Source: CAVSUZ01 sp963791885
GTDB taxonomy: Bacteria; Pseudomonadota; Alphaproteobacteria; Acetobacterales; Acetobacteraceae
Assembly: GCA_963791885.1 (NCBI GenBank)
Contig: CAWBUL010000005.1
Span: forward strand, 124,001-188,000
Direction: 5' to 3'
DNA length: 64,000 nt
Below the pieces are notes generated by a model, which was not told the DNA's origin, did not search any database, and worked only from the letters and a program-made list of their open reading frames with translations. The position numbers and the translations under genes were made by a program. Positions 1-8,426 of the stretch are shown piece by piece (the first letter of the stretch is position 1; every line of letters begins with the position of its first letter).

Positions 1-320
1 TCTGGGCAAGAGCCGCCGCGAGGACATGATTTGTGCAAACTGTTTTCAAAACTGACCAAAACCGCTCCCGTTGTGAGTTCTAAAGTGATCGAACATCACC
101 GCTATTCGCGTGGATGCGAAAAAGACTTCCTAGAATATATTAGGGATGAAGCCTACCTATCGAAGAGTGGCGATACGCTCATGAGAAACAATTTCTCTGT
201 TCATCCGCAGACACTCTTTTTGACTTGGCTAATGCATTCCGGGACACCGTCAGGCAAATGTATCCCGGTTTTCGCAGTGCTTTTGACCTCACCGACTGTG
301 GGAAGACCGAACCCACTTAA
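1..320 (+). pseudogene. Broken 3' end of an unrecognised gene entering from the left edge
   Basis: From base 1 one frame is open with protein-like content (GHDLCKLFSKL, then RYSRGCEKDFLEYIRDEAYL) up to about base 160. After that a different frame looks like protein (EEWRYAHEKQFL, then DLANAFRDTVRQMYPGF, ending DLTDCGKTEPT) and stops at TAA 318-320. Joining the two frames gives a continuous C-terminal region of roughly 105 residues, so a frameshift near 160 is the simplest reading. The stretch is clearly more AT-rich than the rest of the window, which suggests acquired DNA. The GHDL..LF..L start loosely recalls HEPN-type proteins, but I do not recognise the family and assign no function. Confidence 0.4.
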
Positions 321-836
321 CGACTTTCCATAAAGCAGCTTACCTGATCCCGTGGAACGTGGGCCATCCGAGAGTCGCCGCACGTAAGCGCAGGCAGCCG
401 AGGGCAACCAGGTCCGTCCCTGCCCCGCCGGTATCTTAGATCGAGCCGGGCCAGGTCTGCGCGGAAAGCTCTCGGGGAGTCGGTCTGGTTTCCATCCCGT
501 GTTGCTGACCAGCCAGGAATGAACCTTGCGTGTTTCCTGTTTGGGCGCATCCCATCGCGCGGATGTAGGGATAGACCGCAGCTGACGCGCGAGACGCCAC
601 GTTCCGTCAGCCGATCGGTGGATGGCACGCCGTACATGATCATGACGTTGACGGGTAGCGCGGCGAAGTGCACCGCGTTTTCGGTTTGGTTCATCGTGGT
701 TCAGCGTTGGTTCGGTCGAAGCGAAGGGCGCGAACGGGGCTGGGGTCCACCAGAATTTTTAGCGATCTCGGGCTGTTTCGCAGCAGACAAATCGCTGGCA
801 GGCGCGGTGGGCCCCACGCTTCGCTCGGGGCAGGCT
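321..836. other. Non-coding or degraded stretch
   Basis: Apart from the possible PEP-mutase-like remnant inside it, this stretch holds no open frame with convincing protein character on either strand. It lies between a broken AT-richer gene and the two REP-like repeats that precede the SPOR gene's 3' end, and looks like residue of older genes. Confidence 0.5.
560..694 (-). pseudogene. Possible remnant of an isocitrate lyase/PEP mutase family gene
   Basis: On the minus strand the translation contains ALPVNVMIMYGVPSTDRL followed by ERGVSRVS, and then in another frame YPYIRAM. This resembles the C-terminal PVNV..GxPS...LxxLGVxRVS region of the isocitrate lyase/phosphoenolpyruvate mutase family. 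Nothing upstream supplies the catalytic N-terminal part. It is at best a fragment of about 45 residues. The resemblance is from memory of the family pattern and is weak. Confidence 0.25.
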
Positions 837-875
837 CTGGGTCGCCACGGCCCGCCGCGCGGGCCTCGCGATGAC
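837..875. repeat. REP-like palindromic repeat, copy 1
   Basis: A 39-base unit begins CTGGGTCGCCACG and ends CTCGCGATGAC, with an internal inverted repeat GCCCGC...GCGGGC. The same ends recur in copy 2 about 120 bases downstream around a different hairpin, so the arms vary in compensated fashion. This is the architecture of extragenic palindromic (REP) elements. It lies past the 3' end of the SPOR gene. Confidence 0.65.
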
Positions 876-957
876 ACACAGCACGATCGCTCGGGCATCT
901 CTTGATCGAGATTGGTTCGCCGCGCTCCGCGGCTGCAAACCCCCTACAGAAGAAAGG

Positions 958-998
958 CTGGGTCGCCACGCCGCCGCTACGCGGCGGCTCGCGATGAC
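958..998. repeat. REP-like palindromic repeat, copy 2
   Basis: Same conserved ends as copy 1 (CTGGGTCGCCACG ... CTCGCGATGAC), with a different internal hairpin, GCCGCC..TACGC..GGCGGC. The element sits 12 bases beyond the stop codon of the SPOR-domain gene, where it could act as a transcription terminator or mRNA 3'-end stabiliser. Confidence 0.65.
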
Positions 999-1010
999 GT
1001 TGGAGACGAC

Positions 1011-1796
1011 CTACGCGCGCGGCACGTCGCAGCTTAGGCCTTTTCCGCGTGCCTGGTCGCAGAATGCTTTCGCCGCAGCAGGATCGGCGAAGCCGCCGGT
1101 GCGCAGGCGATACCAGGTCTTGCCGTTCACGTCGGCAGACGTAATCGACGGCGAGCGTCCCTTCAGATCTGGTAATTTCCGCTGCAACAGCGCCCACTCA
1201 TCCTTCGCCGCCTGTTCGGTCGGGAGAGCCGCAAGCTGCACTTCGAACTGGCCTGTCGGGTTCGTCGCGGGCGGGGGCACGGCCGCGACAGCGGGCGTGG
1301 TTTGCGGCGCAGGTGCGGGCGGGGTCACCGGCGCGGGTATGGGTGCGGTGGCTGTCGCCGGAGCAGGCGTGGGTGATGCGGTTTGGGCGGGCGCCGGAGC
1401 GGGAGCAGGCGTGGCCGTAGCAGAGGGGGGCGGAGCAGGCGGCTGCAACGCGGCGGGATCGGGCGTTTCGGGAGCCGGGGCCAGTTTCTCCTGCCCGCCA
1501 TCACCCGTGCCGCCGAACAGGTCCTGCTCGGCAGCAGAAAGCTGCATGCCGCCAGGATTGGTGGGCTTCAGGCGCATCGGGCCGGGCGGAGGCTCGATCA
1601 CGGGCACGTCGTTCGTGCCAATGCGTATGTCGGTGCCGTGGTGACGATGCCCGACCAGCGACCAGGCCCCCACCACGGCCAGAAACGCACCGCCCAGAAC
1701 CGCTGCCGTCAGCGCCAGACGGCGCGTGGCCGGGTCCATCCCACGCGAGCGGGCGACGCGGTAAGTTGGCGTGCGGGCGGAGGCTTGCTCGGACAA
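1011..1796 (-). CDS. SPOR-domain membrane protein
   Basis: A bitopic envelope protein of about 261 residues. After a short cytoplasmic tail (SEQASARTPTYRVARSRG) comes one membrane segment (LALTAAVLGGAFLAVVGAWSLVG), then a long Pro/Ala-rich linker of about 100 residues, then a C-terminal SPOR domain (GQFEVQLAALPTEQAA ... WYRLRTGGF). SPOR domains bind denuded peptidoglycan glycan strands at the division site. I chose TTG 1796, just after the argS stop at 1799-1801, because it keeps the whole cytoplasmic tail; ATG 1739 is the alternative. The open frame runs upstream into argS only because argS is read there in the wrong frame. The gene follows argS as in many Rhodospirillales and is probably co-transcribed. 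Confidence 0.85.
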   Translation of the reverse strand: MSEQASARTPTYRVARSRGMDPATRRLALTAAVLGGAFLAVVGAWSLVGHRHHGTDIRIGTNDVPVIEPPPGPMRLKPTNPGGMQLSAAEQDLFGGTGDGGQEKLAPAPETPDPAALQPPAPPPSATATPAPAPAPAQTASPTPAPATATAPIPAPVTPPAPAPQTTPAVAAVPPPATNPTGQFEVQLAALPTEQAAKDEWALLQRKLPDLKGRSPSITSADVNGKTWYRLRTGGFADPAAAKAFCDQARGKGLSCDVPRA

Positions 1797-1798
1797 TT

Positions 1799-3616
1799 TC
1801 AGCGCATCTCCTCGACGGGCTCGACGCCCATCACCGCGAGACCGGAGCGAATCGATCACCGCGGTCGCGGCGACCAGTGCCAGCCGCGCCGGGTCTCCGC
1901 GGGCTGGGCGGCTGCAGGAATCGCAGCGTCGAATCGTCCTTGCCGCGGTTCCACAGCATATGAAAGTCGCTCGCCAAGTCATAGAGAAAAAACGCAATCC
2001 GGTGTGGTTCGCGCGCCAGCGCGGCGGCTTCCACGGTGCGCGGCCAGCCGGCAATGCGGCGGATCACGGCGAGTTCCGGCTCCGGTGGTCGAGGCGCGTC
2101 CAGACGTCGGCCTCGCTAGCCAGTCGCCGGAATCGGCCAGGCCGCGTCGATCCGCGGCGCCGAACATCTCGGCCGCGGCGCGCAGCACGGAGCGGCAGCG
2201 GGCGTGCGCGTACTGCACGTAGAACACCGGGTTGTCGCGGGTCTGCGCGACGACGGCGTCGAGGTCGAACTCCATCTGCGCGTCGGGCTTGCGCGTCAGC
2301 ATGGTGAAGCGGACGGCGTCCGTGCCGACCTCCTCGATCAGGTCGCGGAGGGTGACGAAGGTGCCGGCGCGCTTGGACATCTCACGGGCTCGCCGCCGCG
2401 AACGATGCGCACGATCTGGCAGAGCAGGACCTCAAGCGTCGCTTCGGCGTCGGAGACCGCGCGCACGGCGGCCTTCATGCGCGGCACGTAGCCGCCGTGA
2501 TCGGCGCCGAGCACGTCGATCAGCATGGGTGAAGCCGCGCGCGATCTTGTCGGCGTGATAGGCGATGTCGTTGGCGAAATAGGTGTTGCGAGCCGTCGGA
2601 TTTGCGCAGCGGGCGATCCACGTCGTCGCCGAACTTCGTGGCGCGGAACAGGGTCTGCGGGCGCGGTTCCCAGTCGTCCGGCGGTCTTGCCTTTCGGCGG
2701 TTCGAGCGTGCCTTCGTAGATCAGGTCCGTCGCGCGCGCGAGCCGGTCGATCAGTCGCGTCGGGGGCGCCCGAGCTTCGACAAGCGCACGTTCCGAGACT
2801 GAACACATCCTGGTGGACGCCGAGCAGCGGCGAGGTCTTCGCTTCATCGCGCGCATCATCGCGTCGATGGTGAAATCGCGGACGATGTCGAGCCAGAGTT
2901 CGGGCGCGGCGACCTCGCGGTCCGGTGATCGGCGAGCGCGGCCGCTGGATGTCGACGCCAGTTCTTCGCCGACCGGAATGAGATAGTCGCCGCGATATTG
3001 CAGGCCGCCGGGGACTTCCTCGCCGAACTGTGCCTCCGTCAGCTTGGTGCCGATCGCTTGCAGGTAGCGCCAGTAAGCGGCCCAGGCGAGAGCGGCGACC
3101 TGTGCGCCGGCATCGTTGATGTAGAATTCCTTGTGACGGCGAAGCCGGCCTTGGCGAGCAGCTTGGCGAGCGCGTCACCGACGACGGCGCCGCGGCAATG
3201 GCCGACATGGATCGGGCCGGTGGGATTGGCCGAGACATATTCGACGTTGACCGCCAGCGCCGGCGCCGACGGTGCTGTCGCCGAAGGCCTCGCCCGCGCG
3301 CAGGATGACCGGGAGCACGCGCGCGCAGGGCGGCCGGGTTCAGGCGGAGATTGATGAAGCCGGGGCCGGCGCTCGTCGCTTCGTCGATCTCGGGGCTGGC
3401 GCGCAGGCGCTCGGCGATAGCGGCGGCAAGTTTCGCCGGCGGCTGCTTCGCGGCGCGGGCGGCGACCATGGCGGCGTTGGTTGCCATGTCGCCGTGGGCG
3501 GGATCGCGCGGGGGCGTGACCTCCACGCGGTCCGAGACGTCCGGCGGCAGATCCGGCACGGTGGCGTGGAGCGCATCGAGCACCTGGGTACGGATGGCCT
3601 CGAACAGGTCGGTCAT
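1799..3616 (-). pseudogene. argS: Arginyl-tRNA synthetase, split by a dozen or more frame changes
   Basis: The gene can be followed end to end: MTDLFEAIRTQVLDALHA at 3616, the HIGH-type motif in NPTGPIHVGHCRG near 3200, FYINDAGAQVAALAWAAYW, GADHGGYVPRM, the KMSK-type motif MSKRAGTFVTL at 2380, YVQYAHARCRSV, and GLAVMGVEPVEEMR ending at TGA 1799-1801. The full span of 606 codons matches the normal length. But the reading frame changes about 12-15 times; most changes need removal of one base, a few need one added (for example the Lys before MSKR). I saw no nonsense mutation and motifs are intact. Because argS is normally essential and single-copy, I infer sequencing or assembly error rather than decay, though a true pseudogene with another copy elsewhere cannot be excluded. 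Confidence 0.85.
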
Positions 3617-3790
3617 GCGGGGTGTGATGCGGGCAATGGGGCGGCGGTTCAAGGGAGGTCGGGTGAACGGACAAACGCGGGTGCCGTTCTGCCGGGCGCG
3701 AAGGAGCGGGACCGCGACGTGGCGCTGCTGGGTCTTCGGTCGCTCGATGAGGTGAGCGCCGAGATGTTGCTGTACACACCTGGGTCGGCG

Positions 3791-4739
3791 CTAAAATCCG
3801 CTTGAGATCGCGGCTGGCCTTATGAGTTTGCGCGGCAAGCGGCCGTCGATGCAAGCCAGCGCCAGACCGATCACGATCATGCCGGCGAGATGTTGGGGTA
3901 GCAGCGATTCGTGCAGCACGGCAGCCCCGAGCAGGATGGCGGTGAGCGGGATGAGAAATGTGACGAGCAGAAGATTGGTTGCACCCGCCACGGCCAGGAT
4001 GCGGAAGTAGATGACGTAACCGAGAGCGGTTGAGAGCAGGCCGATGCCAGCCACGGCGCCCCACGTGGCGGCGTGTGGCATGAGGAGGGTCCAGGGGCGA
4101 TCGATCAGGAGCATAATTGGCAGGAGCGTGATCGTGGAGGCACAGACCTGACCAGTTGCGGTGGTTATCGGAGCGAGTTCCCATGGCCTTGAACCGTCGC
4201 CCGAAGACCCCCGCGAAGGCATAGGAGAGCGCGGCACCCAGGCACGCAAGCTGCGGTACGATTGGACCTCCAAAACCGAGCAGAGCGTTTGGGCCAATGA
4301 CGATCACCGCGCCACCAAAGCCGATCAGCACGCCGAGGCCCTTCCACAGGTTGAGCTTTTCGTCGTGTGTCAGAACGTGCGCAACCAGCACAGTGAAAAT
4401 CGGCGTGGTGGCGTTCAGAATGGCGGCGAGACCACTGGTGATGCGGTGCTGACCCCAGACAATGAGCACAAAAGGCAGGACATTGTTGAGCATGCCCATG
4501 CCGAAGAAGGATAGCCAAACGCGTCCAGGGGGCATGGTCAGCCCTGAAAAGCGCAATGTGACAAGAAGCGCGGCTGAGGCGACGGCAACACGAAGCCAAA
4601 CAAACGTTAGGGCGGGCAGTTCTCGTGCGCCGATTCCGTTGAAGAAGAAACTGCTTCCCCACAGGATCGCAAGGACGAAAAGGAGGATCCATTCCGTGCC
4701 GCCCATGACGGGGACGTGATCGGTGGTGGTTCTTGGCAT
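3791..4739 (-). pseudogene. DMT-superfamily (EamA) permease, one frameshift
   Basis: An inner-membrane drug/metabolite transporter of about 315 residues with some ten hydrophobic segments in two EamA repeats. The N-terminal half (WILLFVLAILWGSSFFFNGI ... ALSYAFAGVFGRRFKAMGT) is read from ATG 4739. The C-terminal half (APITTATGQVCASTITLLP ... IVIGLALACIDGRLP) is in the next frame and ends at 3791. Removing one base near 4178 joins them exactly (949 minus 1 is 316 codons). ATG 4706 is an alternative start. The substrate cannot be told. It lies 174 bases upstream of argS on the same strand and is divergent from the next gene. The single frameshift may be an error like those in argS. Confidence 0.8.
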
Positions 4740-4875
4740 GGCGGCCGGCTTCCGTGACGTGACGACCAGAGCAATGGAGCGGGGATCGGCCGTGCGCACT
4801 CCGGTTTGTGCCGCCACTTGGCCCGACGGCGTGAGGGGACCTACGCTGACGGCGCAAAGACCGGGAGGATGAGGC

Positions 4876-5667
4876 ATGCGCTGGGCGCGGTTCGATCAGG
4901 CGGGTGAGCCAACATTCGCGGTTGTGGAGGGCGACGCGCTGTTGCCAGTACGCGGCTCGCCGTTCGGGTCCTGGGAACGCACCGGGACGCGCGTGCCGTT
5001 GGCGGGGACGCGACTGCTGCCGCCCGTAATGCCGCCGACGTTCTACGCATGTGGGATGAACTACGCCGAGCATGTGAAGGAAGTGGCGGCGAAGGTGGGG
5101 CAGCCGCCGAACCTGCCGGCGCAGCCGGATATCGGCTATCGCGCGGCGAACGCGCTGATCGGGCCGGGGGAGCCGATCGTGATTCCGGCCGACGCGACCG
5201 AGAAGGTGCAATACGAGGGCGAGCTCGTTGCGGTGATCGGACGGCAGTGCAAGCACCTGACGCGGGACAACGCGCTGCAGGCGGTGTTGGGCTACACGAT
5301 CGGCAACGATGTCAGTGAGCGGACGTGGCAACGCTCCGACCGGACGCTGTGGCGGGCGAAGAACACGGATACATTCAAGCCGATGGGGCCGTGGATCGAG
5401 ACGGATCTGCGTCTTGATGAGCTGGTGACCACGGTGCGACTGAACGGGCGGGAGATGATTTCGTTCCCCACAAACTCCATGATCTTCGGCGTCGTCGATT
5501 TCCTGGTGGCGATGACCCGGTATCTGACGCTGTATCCGGGTGATGTGGTCTGGATGGGCACTGAGGGTGCAACGGCGGACATGAAGCATGGGGATGTGGT
5601 TGAGGTAGCGATCAGCGGCATCGGCAGTCTGCGTAATCCGGTGATGCGGGAGGAGGCGTCAAAGTAG
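4876..5667 (+). CDS. Fumarylacetoacetate hydrolase family protein
   Basis: A 263-residue FAH-family enzyme. A short N-terminal domain is followed by the catalytic domain starting at TFYACGMNYAEHVKE. Metal-binding acidic residues of the family are visible in QYEGELVAVIG and in GNDVSERTWQ. The family includes hydrolases, isomerases and decarboxylases of oxo-acids from aromatic catabolism, plus acylpyruvases; the specific substrate is not evident. ATG 4876 has a good ribosome-binding site (GGGAGGATGAGGC just upstream). The gene is divergent from the DMT permease, with 136 bases between them, and convergent with the TPR gene (16 bases between stops). It appears intact. Confidence 0.88.
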   Translation: MRWARFDQAGEPTFAVVEGDALLPVRGSPFGSWERTGTRVPLAGTRLLPPVMPPTFYACGMNYAEHVKEVAAKVGQPPNLPAQPDIGYRAANALIGPGEPIVIPADATEKVQYEGELVAVIGRQCKHLTRDNALQAVLGYTIGNDVSERTWQRSDRTLWRAKNTDTFKPMGPWIETDLRLDELVTTVRLNGREMISFPTNSMIFGVVDFLVAMTRYLTLYPGDVVWMGTEGATADMKHGDVVEVAISGIGSLRNPVMREEASK

Positions 5668-5683
5668 GAGAGGCCGGCAATCG

Positions 5684-7135
5684 TTAGGTCGTAGCTCCCA
5701 CGTAGTCTCGCAAATCCCGCGCGACCTCTACCGCGACGGAATGCCAGTCGGTCGGCGACGGTTGGCGATAAAGCCGGAGCGTCGGATACCAAGGGCTGTC
5801 GCGACGTTCGATCAACGAACGCCAGCATGGAATGAAGCGGTCCATCAGCCAGACCGGCTTGCCGAGGGCGCCGCGAGGTGGACGACGGAGGTATCAATCG
5901 AAATGACCAGGTCGAGGGCTCGATCAACGCCGCGGTGTCGGCAAAGTCGATCATTTCACCCATGAAATCCATGAGAGGGAAATGCTCCGGTGCGTGCGTG
6001 CCTTCTTTCTGGAGGCTGAAGAAATTCACGCCGGCCACCTCAAACAGCGGCGCCAGCAAAGCCGGGGGTATGGAACGCGTCGGCCGATCGCCCGGTCCGC
6101 TGGCAGTTCCTTATAGACACCGCCCTCCCATACCAGCCCGACCCGTCGTCCACGCCAACCCAGACCATCGAGCCGTGTTCGCCACGACGCGGCCTGCGCG
6201 GGGTCGGCCCGCAGATAAGGCACCTCCGCGGGAATGGTCTCCATCGTGGTGCCAATCACGGCCGGCAGGCTCAGCATTGGACAGTGCAAATCGAAGTGCG
6301 GCAGCGGCTCGCCGCGCGTGATGACCTGATCGACGCCCTTCACGCTGCGCAACAGTCGCACGAGCGGTGTCGGCGCCTCCATGATCACCCGCAGTCCACG
6401 TGCGGCTGCCAGCGGCGCGTAGCGGCAAAAATGGAACGCATCGCCGAAGCCCTGTTCGACGTGGATCAGCAGCGTCTTTCCTGGCGCTTCCTCCCAGTGC
6501 CATTGCGGTTGGGCGAAGGTGCGGATTGTCCGGCTCATGACGCGGGACTTCAGGCGCCACTCATGCTCCGCCCACCCGGCCGGCATATCGCCACGAGCCA
6601 GCATCAGCATCCCGCGATAGTAATGAGTATCCGGATCGTCGGGGCGAATTTTGATCGCTTTTTGGTAGCTGACCTCTGCTTCCTCCAACTGATTCAGGCC
6701 CCGCAACGCGTTGCCAAGGCCGACCAGCGCTTCGGGCAAAGCGGGATTGAAGCGCAGCGCCCTGCGATAGCTTGCGGCAGCTTCATCCAGCCGTCCTTGA
6801 AAGAGCAGCAGGTTGCCGAGGCTGGAATGAGTGGTGGCATCCGTGGGGTTCGCTGCGAGGGACCTGCTGACCAGATCAAATGCCGTTTCGTGTTGATCCG
6901 AGAGATGGGCAATCACGCCCAGCAGGTGGAGGGCCACCGCGTGATGTGGCTGCGCAGCCAGAAGTTGCAGCAGCAGGCTTTCCGCCTTTGCTAGGCGCCC
7001 GGCATGAAAGTGCTGAGCGGCAGCCGCCACGAGTTGATCTGCGGATGCGGCCTTCAGCGCTGGCATGCCCCGCCTTGCCTCGGCTCTGCGCTGTTGGCGA
7101 TTATTGCGGCCATCATAGGCGCGGTCTGCGACCAT
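5684..7135 (-). pseudogene. TPR protein with glycosyltransferase-9-like C-terminus, two frameshifts
   Basis: The N-terminus (NNRQQRRAEARRG) recalls the MNRxQRR start common in TPR proteins of this lineage. About five tetratricopeptide repeats follow (HFHAGRLAKAESLLLQLLAA ... YQKAIKIRPDDPDTHYYRG). The C-terminal half (TLLIHVEQGFGDAFHFCRY ... HCPMLSLPAVIGT ... VGLVWEGG) resembles the ADP-heptosyltransferase-like domain of such proteins. The frame breaks in a run of five C near 6073 (continuing LLAPLFEVAGVNFFSLQKE), and again near 5918 (continuing ALDLVISIDTSVVHLAAALG, ending DLRDYVGAT at TAA 5684-5686). One extra and one missing base restore 484 codons. A role in surface glycan or export is inference. 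Confidence 0.8.
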
Positions 7136-7220
7136 TCCACACGGAACAGCCGAGCGGCTTTGCCGAGATGTCTGCTCCGTTCTTCGTTGCAACCTCAGCC
7201 GCTTCGGTTACGTTACGGTT

Positions 7221-8426
7221 GTGGCAATGAACATCGCATGCCCCGATTGCGGGACGATCCAGAGCCTGCCGCCCCTTCAGCCGAAGGTACGGCTGATCTG
7301 CCGTCGCTGCGACAAGGTCCTGGAGCGTACCGCGGAGCGTAGCCTGGATGCGGCCCTGGCGCTGGCCGTTGCAACGTTCATCCTGTGGTTTCCTGCCAAT
7401 CTCGGAACACTGCTGACGATCCAGGTGCTTGGCATCGAGCGCTCGAGCCGGCTGGGCTCAGGGGTACTGTCGTTGTTTGCCGAAGGCTGGATCCTGTTAG
7501 GTCTGATCGTTGGCCTGCAAGGTGTGGTGCTACCCTTTCTTCGTTTCGGCCTGCTCTCCGCCGCGCTGGCCGGGATCAAGTTGCGCCGCCAGGGCTTGTG
7601 GACCGGAATTGCGTTCCGCCGGGCGCAGCGTCTGGATCTGTGGTCCATGCCGGACGTTTTCCTGCTTGGCGGTATCATCGGCTACAGTCGCATCGCGGCT
7701 CTCATTCCCGTCCACATCGGACATGGAGGGTGGGCCCTGATCGTGGCGGCAATGTTGACCATGCTGACTCGCGCGACGCTCGACAGCCGATCTGTGTGGC
7801 GGGCGATTCCGACGCCCGAAGGGACGGAGGAGGGGCTCCACATTGCGTGCACGGAATGCGAGCTGGTGCTGCCCGAAGAAATGGAGGGCCAACGCTGCCC
7901 GCGGTGCTGGGCTCGGCTATGGCGGCGCAAACCATTCTCGGTCATGCGCACGACGGCACTGATCGTCGCCTGCTATCCGCTCTATCTGGTCGCGATGTAC
8001 TTCCCGATGAACGTCACGGTTCAGCTGGGTACCCCGCAATACCAGACGATCGTGTATGGCGTAGATCGGCTGGTCGAAGCAGGCTTCCTGCCGCTGGCCG
8101 CCATCATTTTCATTGCTAGTATCCTGATCCCGGTGACGAAGCTGCTGGTGTTGAGCTGGCTCTGCTGGTCGGTGCATCACCGGTCACCCAAGCGGCTCAG
8201 AAAGAAGACCCGCGCTTATCGTTTTGTTGAAGAAGTGGGACGCTGGTCAAACATCGATATCTTCACCATCGTAATCTTCCTGCCGATTATGCAGATCGGT
8301 GGCTTCGTATCCGTGCATGCCGGAACGGCTGCTCCGGCGTTTCTGGCAGTGATTGTGTTGACGATGTTCGCCGCGAAGATCTTCGATCCCCGCCTGCTCT
8401 GGGATAACGCGCAGGAGCCGGTATGA
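7221..8426 (+). CDS. pqiA: Paraquat-inducible protein A family membrane protein
   Basis: An inner-membrane protein of about 400 residues with two PqiA repeats. Each starts with a zinc-ribbon-like Cys pair set (CPDCG ... CRRC near residue 8; CTEC ... CPRC near residue 210) followed by four hydrophobic segments. In Escherichia coli PqiA partners the MCE protein PqiB and the lipoprotein PqiC in lipid transport between the membranes. Start: GTG 7221 or ATG 7227, which differ by two residues. It overlaps pqiB by four bases (ATGA), so the two are translationally coupled. It is divergent from the TPR gene, with 85 bases between starts. Confidence 0.92.
   Translation: MAMNIACPDCGTIQSLPPLQPKVRLICRRCDKVLERTAERSLDAALALAVATFILWFPANLGTLLTIQVLGIERSSRLGSGVLSLFAEGWILLGLIVGLQGVVLPFLRFGLLSAALAGIKLRRQGLWTGIAFRRAQRLDLWSMPDVFLLGGIIGYSRIAALIPVHIGHGGWALIVAAMLTMLTRATLDSRSVWRAIPTPEGTEEGLHIACTECELVLPEEMEGQRCPRCWARLWRRKPFSVMRTTALIVACYPLYLVAMYFPMNVTVQLGTPQYQTIVYGVDRLVEAGFLPLAAIIFIASILIPVTKLLVLSWLCWSVHHRSPKRLRKKTRAYRFVEEVGRWSNIDIFTIVIFLPIMQIGGFVSVHAGTAAPAFLAVIVLTMFAAKIFDPRLLWDNAQEPV

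Noticed and set aside
1799..3616. Programmed ribosomal frameshifting in argS
   Set aside because: No slippery heptamers at the change points, too many changes, and both insertion and deletion types occur; error or decay is simpler.
3039..4877. A 612-codon open frame on the minus strand across the DMT and argS genes
   Set aside because: Only its first part is the DMT N-terminal half and a short part near the end is argS; the middle is out-of-frame Arg/Pro/His-rich translation.
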